This document shows, piece after piece, positions 60,799 to 64,000 of a stretch of DNA of 64,000 bases; position 1 is the stretch's first letter; every line of letters begins with the position of its first letter. The position numbers were made by a program, and so were the translations under genes. The notes under the pieces are model-generated. The model did no database searches and was not told where the DNA came from. It saw only the letters and a list, made by a program, of their open reading frames with translations. Source of the stretch: Chloroflexota bacterium (GTDB taxonomy: Bacteria > Chloroflexota > UBA11872); assembly GCA_022824495.1 (NCBI GenBank), contig JAJDZU010000016.1:35172-99171 (forward strand), given 5' to 3'.

Positions 60799-62676
60799 AT
60801 GTCCTGGACCCAACTCTCCCCCCGCATCTACCGCTTCACTGACACCTGCAACGTCTACTGCATCACCTCCGGCGACCGCGCCCTCCTAATTGATGCCGGC
60901 TCCGGCAACGTCGTCGACCACCTCCAGGAAATCGGCGTAACCCAGGTCGAGTGGGTCCTCCACACCCACCACCATCGCGATCAGTCTTGGGGCACCCCCC
61001 GCCTCCGCCAGCACGGCGCCAAAGTCGCCGTCCCCGAACACGAACGCCACCTCTTCGACCAGGCCGAACTCTTCTGGCAGCACAAGCGCGTCTACGACAA
61101 CTACAACGACCGCAACACCTTCTTCACCCTCGCCCAAAACGTCCCCGTCGACGCCTCTCTGGAGGACTACGAAACCTTCACCTGGCGCGACGTCCAACTC
61201 CAGATCATCCCCGCCAAGGGCCACACTCACGGCAGCAGCATGCTCATCGGCCAGGTCGACGATCGGAAAGTCGCCTTCACCGGCGACCTGCTAGGCGCCG
61301 GCGGCGTCCTCTACCAGTACCACGCCCTCGAATACGGCTACGGCGACCAGGCCGGCGCCCTCTTCACCCTGCAATCTCTCCAGGCCCTCCGCCGCCACGC
61401 CCCCGACCTCGCCCTCCCCTCCCACGGCGACACAATCGAAGACCCTGTCGGCGACTGCGCCCGCCTCGAAGACCGCCTCATGGCCCTCGCCCGCCTCGGC
61501 GGCGGCATCCGCTTCCTCGGCGGCAACGCGGACCACGGCCTCGACTTCCTCCCCGACCCCAAGTTCATCCAGGTTTCCCGCCATCTCCTCTGGGGCGGCC
61601 CCCACACCGTCTCCAACTTCTACGTCCTGCTCTCAGAAAGCGGCAAAGCCTGCTTCATCGACTACGGCCACGCCTTCTGGGCCCACATGGCCGTCGCCCA
61701 GGAACGCGAAGACGGCGACACCATGCGCTTCGTCGTCCACCACCTCGACGAGCTGCGCGACACCTACGGCGTCAAAGACATCGACATGGTCCTAGTCACC
61801 CACATCCACGACGACCACACCGCCGGCATCCCCTACCTCGTCCGGCACGAAGATGCCCGCGTCTGGGCCCTCGACGAAGTCGCCCAGGTCCTCGAAGACC
61901 CCGCCGGTTGGTGCAGCACCCCTTGCACCCTCCCGAAGCCCATCCCCATCCAACGCCACCTCACCGACGGCGAACGCTTCCAGTGGGAGGAGTACGACTT
62001 CGAAGTCCACCACGCCCCCGGCCAGACCGAATTCCACTCCGTCCTCGCCACCCACGTCGACGGCCAGAAAGTCGCGTTCACCGGCGACAACATCTTCCTC
62101 GAGCTCGCTCCCGGCAACACCGGCGGTCTGACCACGCAGCTCTACCAGACCACCGTCCTGCGCAACAGCCTCCAGCTTTGGATGCACCGCCGCTGCGCCG
62201 ACGTCATGGACCTCGTCCAGCCCGACCTCGTCTGCCCCGGCCACCGCGAACTCATCCCCTGGGACCAGCGCCGCGCCGCCGAATACCGCGACTTCATCGC
62301 CCGCAAGGAACGCGTCGTCCGCGACCTGCTCGACGACCCGGTCGACGTGGGCGTCGACCTCTGGTGGGCCCGCCTGGTCCCCTACCTGCGCACCGTCCAA
62401 CCCGGCGAAACCTGCGCCTACCGCCTCCTCCTCCGCAACAACGCCGAACGCCCCGTCCAACTAGAGGCCCGCCTCCTGTGTCCCGACGGCTGGCAAACCA
62501 CCGACACCTTCCACCCCCTCCACCTCCAACCCGGCGCCCGCGGCGAACTCACCCTCACCGCCACCGCCCCACCCCACCCCCACACCCGCCGAATCCTCAC
62601 CGCCGAAATCCGCATCGACAACCAACCCCAAGGCCCCATCCCCGAAGCCCTAGTAACCGTCACCACCCCCACCTAG
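60799..62676 (+). CDS. Tandem metallo-beta-lactamase-fold hydrolase with C-terminal beta-sandwich
   Basis: A 625-residue protein with two MBL domains. The first has HTHHHRDQ (His57, His59, Asp61, Gln62), so the last His of HxHxDH is Gln; GHTHGSS and AFTGDLL follow. The second has the full motif THIHDDHTAG (His335, His337, Asp339, His340) and AFTGDNI. A beta-sandwich domain of about 90 residues ends the protein. MBL proteins hydrolyse esters, lactones, phosphodiesters or alkyl sulfates. It lies downstream of the sulfatase on the same strand, past repeats. The ATG lacks a Shine-Dalgarno site. Confidence 0.85.
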   Translation: MSWTQLSPRIYRFTDTCNVYCITSGDRALLIDAGSGNVVDHLQEIGVTQVEWVLHTHHHRDQSWGTPRLRQHGAKVAVPEHERHLFDQAELFWQHKRVYDNYNDRNTFFTLAQNVPVDASLEDYETFTWRDVQLQIIPAKGHTHGSSMLIGQVDDRKVAFTGDLLGAGGVLYQYHALEYGYGDQAGALFTLQSLQALRRHAPDLALPSHGDTIEDPVGDCARLEDRLMALARLGGGIRFLGGNADHGLDFLPDPKFIQVSRHLLWGGPHTVSNFYVLLSESGKACFIDYGHAFWAHMAVAQEREDGDTMRFVVHHLDELRDTYGVKDIDMVLVTHIHDDHTAGIPYLVRHEDARVWALDEVAQVLEDPAGWCSTPCTLPKPIPIQRHLTDGERFQWEEYDFEVHHAPGQTEFHSVLATHVDGQKVAFTGDNIFLELAPGNTGGLTTQLYQTTVLRNSLQLWMHRRCADVMDLVQPDLVCPGHRELIPWDQRRAAEYRDFIARKERVVRDLLDDPVDVGVDLWWARLVPYLRTVQPGETCAYRLLLRNNAERPVQLEARLLCPDGWQTTDTFHPLHLQPGARGELTLTATAPPHPHTRRILTAEIRIDNQPQGPIPEALVTVTTPT

Positions 62677-62726
62677 TCCCTTACCACCCCCACCGCTGGA
62701 CACCAAGCTCCCCAGGGGACGCACCG

Positions 62727-62790
62727 CTCTTCACCCTCTCCAAGGGGAGAGGCAGATTCGGGCGTCTTCGGCCGAAATCGGTGAGGGGTC
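62727..62790. repeat. Intergenic repeat (CTCTTCACCCTCTCC family), copy A
   Basis: A 64-base element with the hairpin CCTCTCC-AA-GGGGAGAGG and a second palindromic part TCGGGCGTCTTCGGCCGA, ending GGTGAGGGGTC. It recurs three times at 63598-63911. The 277-base gap after the MBL gene holds no gene. Confidence 0.75.
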
Positions 62791-62953
62791 TTCCGGGCAA
62801 CCAATCCTGGGTTGTGCAGACGTATTTCCTGGGAGAGAAGACAGGGCGAGGAGGCTTCCGCTCACCCAACCCCTTCCGATCCTCTCGCTTCGGGCACACC
62901 TCTCCTCAGAGTGTGCGTTCTTCCGGTCGCGCTGCCCGAATACACTGCCCTTC

Positions 62954-63343
62954 ATGGCGCAATCCGAACTCCCCTTCGAGGACACTCCAAAGCGCCTAGT
63001 CAACCTGGCCCGATCGCTTCGAAGGCGACAGACGAACGCAGAGGGTCTCCTGTGGGCGCTCGTGCGTAGCCGCCGAATGGGCGTCAAGTTCCGACGCCAG
63101 CACCCCATCGATCCCTTCGTGCTCGACTTCTACTGCCATGAGCTACGCCTCGCAGTCGAGCTCGATGGCTACCGGCACAGCGCCCCCGCCGGGCGCGCAA
63201 ACGACGTGCAACGCACCGAGGTCCTTGCGGCTCGAGGAATCCAGGTCATGCGTTTTACAAACCTCCAAATCCTTCAGGAAACGCAAGCCGTCGCCGAGAC
63301 CCTCTGGCAAACCTGCCAAGAGCGCCGCTCAGCAATTGACTAA
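62954..63343 (+). CDS. DUF559-domain protein (Vsr/restriction-endonuclease-like fold)
   Basis: A 129-residue protein with the DUF559 signature: LARSLRRRQTNAEGLLWALV, KFRRQHPIDPFVLDFYC, LAVELDGYRHS and RGIQVMRFTN. The Asp in VLDFYC and the Glu in VELDG resemble the PD-(D/E)xK-like site of Vsr-type nucleases. These small proteins are common near repeats and mobile DNA, and their role is not settled. It is flanked on both sides by the CTCTTCACC repeat family. Confidence 0.88.
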   Translation: MAQSELPFEDTPKRLVNLARSLRRRQTNAEGLLWALVRSRRMGVKFRRQHPIDPFVLDFYCHELRLAVELDGYRHSAPAGRANDVQRTEVLAARGIQVMRFTNLQILQETQAVAETLWQTCQERRSAID

Positions 63344-63597
63344 GAACCAACCTTCAGCGGACTCGTCCTTACCCTTTCCTGGGAGTCCTTTGCGTAGCCC
63401 GAGCAATGCGAGCGCGGTGGCAATCCCTCCGAGGCGACGCCGTTCTTTCCCCTCTCCTGGGAGACCGTTGCAAAACGCCTGTCGACCTCGAATGTGCGTC
63501 CGTTCTTAATCTCGCTCCTGGGGGAGCGGGTTGGGGTGAGGGGTCTTCCGGGCACCCAACACTCACGCGGGCATGGTGCGTGGGCGAGGCGCTCCGG

Positions 63598-63911
63598 CTC
63601 TTCACCCTCTCCGAGGGGAGAGGCAGATTCGGACGTCTTCGGCCGAAATCGGTGAGGGGTCCTCCGCTCGTGCGCTTACCCCCCCAGCACCAACCGTCGC
63701 CGCACTCCCTTCGCCAGGGCCGCCCCTCTTCACCCTCTCCAAGGGGAGAGGCAGATTCGGGCGTCTTCGGCCGAAATCGGTGAGGGGTCCTCCGCTTGTG
63801 CGCTTACCCCCCAGCACCAACCGTCGCCGCACTCCCTTCGCCAGGGCCGCCCCTCTTCACCCTCTCCAAGGGGAGAGGCAGATTCGGGCGTCTTCGGCCG
63901 AAATCGGTGAG
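63598..63911. repeat. Tandem repeat, ~127 bp unit (copies B, C and truncated D)
   Basis: Copies of the 64-base element start at 63598, 63726 and 63853. Units B-C and C-D also share the spacer (CTCCGCT.GTGCGCTTACC ... CCTTCGCCAGGGCCGCCC), so the period is 127-128 bases. Copy D stops at GGTGAG (63911), where unrelated sequence begins. The 590-base stretch 63344-63934 contains these repeats and related partial copies but no gene. Confidence 0.8.
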
Positions 63912-63934
63912 CAACTGTGTTGGGGCGTCGAGTG

Positions 63935-64000
63935 TTAGGCCATGGTCGGGTCCCACGCGGTCTGGTGCTGACAGACGGCGTTGCAGAGCACCAGCAGCTT
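63935..64000 (-). CDS. C-terminus of a probable IS110-family transposase (cut by window end)
   Basis: The minus strand from 64000 reads KLLVLCNAVCQHQTAWDPTM plus Ala and a TAA at 63937-63935. A KLLxxxNAxxxxxxxWDP ending is characteristic of IS110-family (DEDD) transposases. Only 21 residues are visible. The repeat-D break at 63911/63912 would be one end of the element, leaving about 23 bases beyond the stop codon. Confidence 0.55.
   Translation of the reverse strand, partial: KLLVLCNAVCQHQTAWDPTMA

Noticed and set aside
60951..62999. A 682-codon plus-strand open frame over the MBL gene
   Set aside because: It is an arginine/proline-rich shadow of the MBL gene, which has full motifs in its own frame.
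63598..63911. CRISPR-like array
   Set aside because: The period of 127-128 bases and the conserved spacer sequence between copies do not fit CRISPR repeats and unique spacers, and no cas gene is present.

Overview
The window is GC-rich bacterial chromosome from a free-living or host-associated heterotroph, most likely a Chloroflexota member of the SAR202/Dehalococcoidia or sponge-symbiont kind. This assignment is inference. It rests on a Trp-specific T-box leader (a class known in Firmicutes, Actinobacteria and Chloroflexota), a substrate-binding lipoprotein with VEKVV-type repeats typical of Chloroflexota binding proteins, and a large load of PhyH, enolase-superfamily, Gfo/Idh/MocA, hydantoinase, sulfatase, creatininase and DUF3604 genes. 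Genes are packed tightly. ATGA or GTGA start/stop overlaps are common, and GTG and TTG starts are frequent.

0-13 kb: a PhyH-type dioxygenase, then a minus-strand operon read leftwards: hyuA, hyuB, dppD-like, dppF-like, an Asp-box beta-propeller protein and a GH127-like protein whose N-terminus appears frameshifted. A Gfo/Idh/MocA oxidoreductase and an amidohydrolase follow. 13-19 kb: a glycosidase-like beta-propeller protein translationally coupled to a NodB-type deacetylase, an SGNH hydrolase, a creatininase-family amidase, a GH43-like propeller and two tiny tandem lipoproteins. 19-25 kb: a DUF2723 membrane protein, an enolase-superfamily protein coupled to an epimerase, an FAD oxidoreductase and a cupin.

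25-37 kb: a minus-strand run of nine genes: apgM, selA, a 2TM protein, a DUF72 protein, a 2-hydroxyacid dehydrogenase homologue lacking catalytic residues, an FGGY kinase, a class II aldolase, an unknown protein and an epimerase. The dehydrogenase, kinase and aldolase genes suggest a sugar or sugar-acid route. Then come mnmA with a zinc-ribbon gene, two overlapping glycosyltransferases and a TIM-barrel isomerase. 37.5-46.3 kb: a T-box-controlled operon trpE-G-D-C-F-lipoprotein-B-A-alpha/beta hydrolase. 46.9-50.1 kb: two serine tRNAs, then an iron-type ABC binding lipoprotein and permease without an ATPase gene.

50-62.7 kb: a catabolic island with two more copies of the propeller family (one beside a DegT-type aminotransferase, one beside a sulfatase and a tandem metallo-beta-lactamase protein), a DUF3604 PHP-like protein, a Gfo/Idh/MocA enzyme and a HepT/MntA toxin-antitoxin pair. 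62.7-64 kb: intergenic repeats, a DUF559 protein, a ~127 bp tandem repeat and, at the right edge, the C-terminus of an apparent IS110-family transposase abutting a broken repeat copy. The best candidate for something undescribed is the three-member propeller family, each member adjacent to a different carbohydrate-modifying enzyme.
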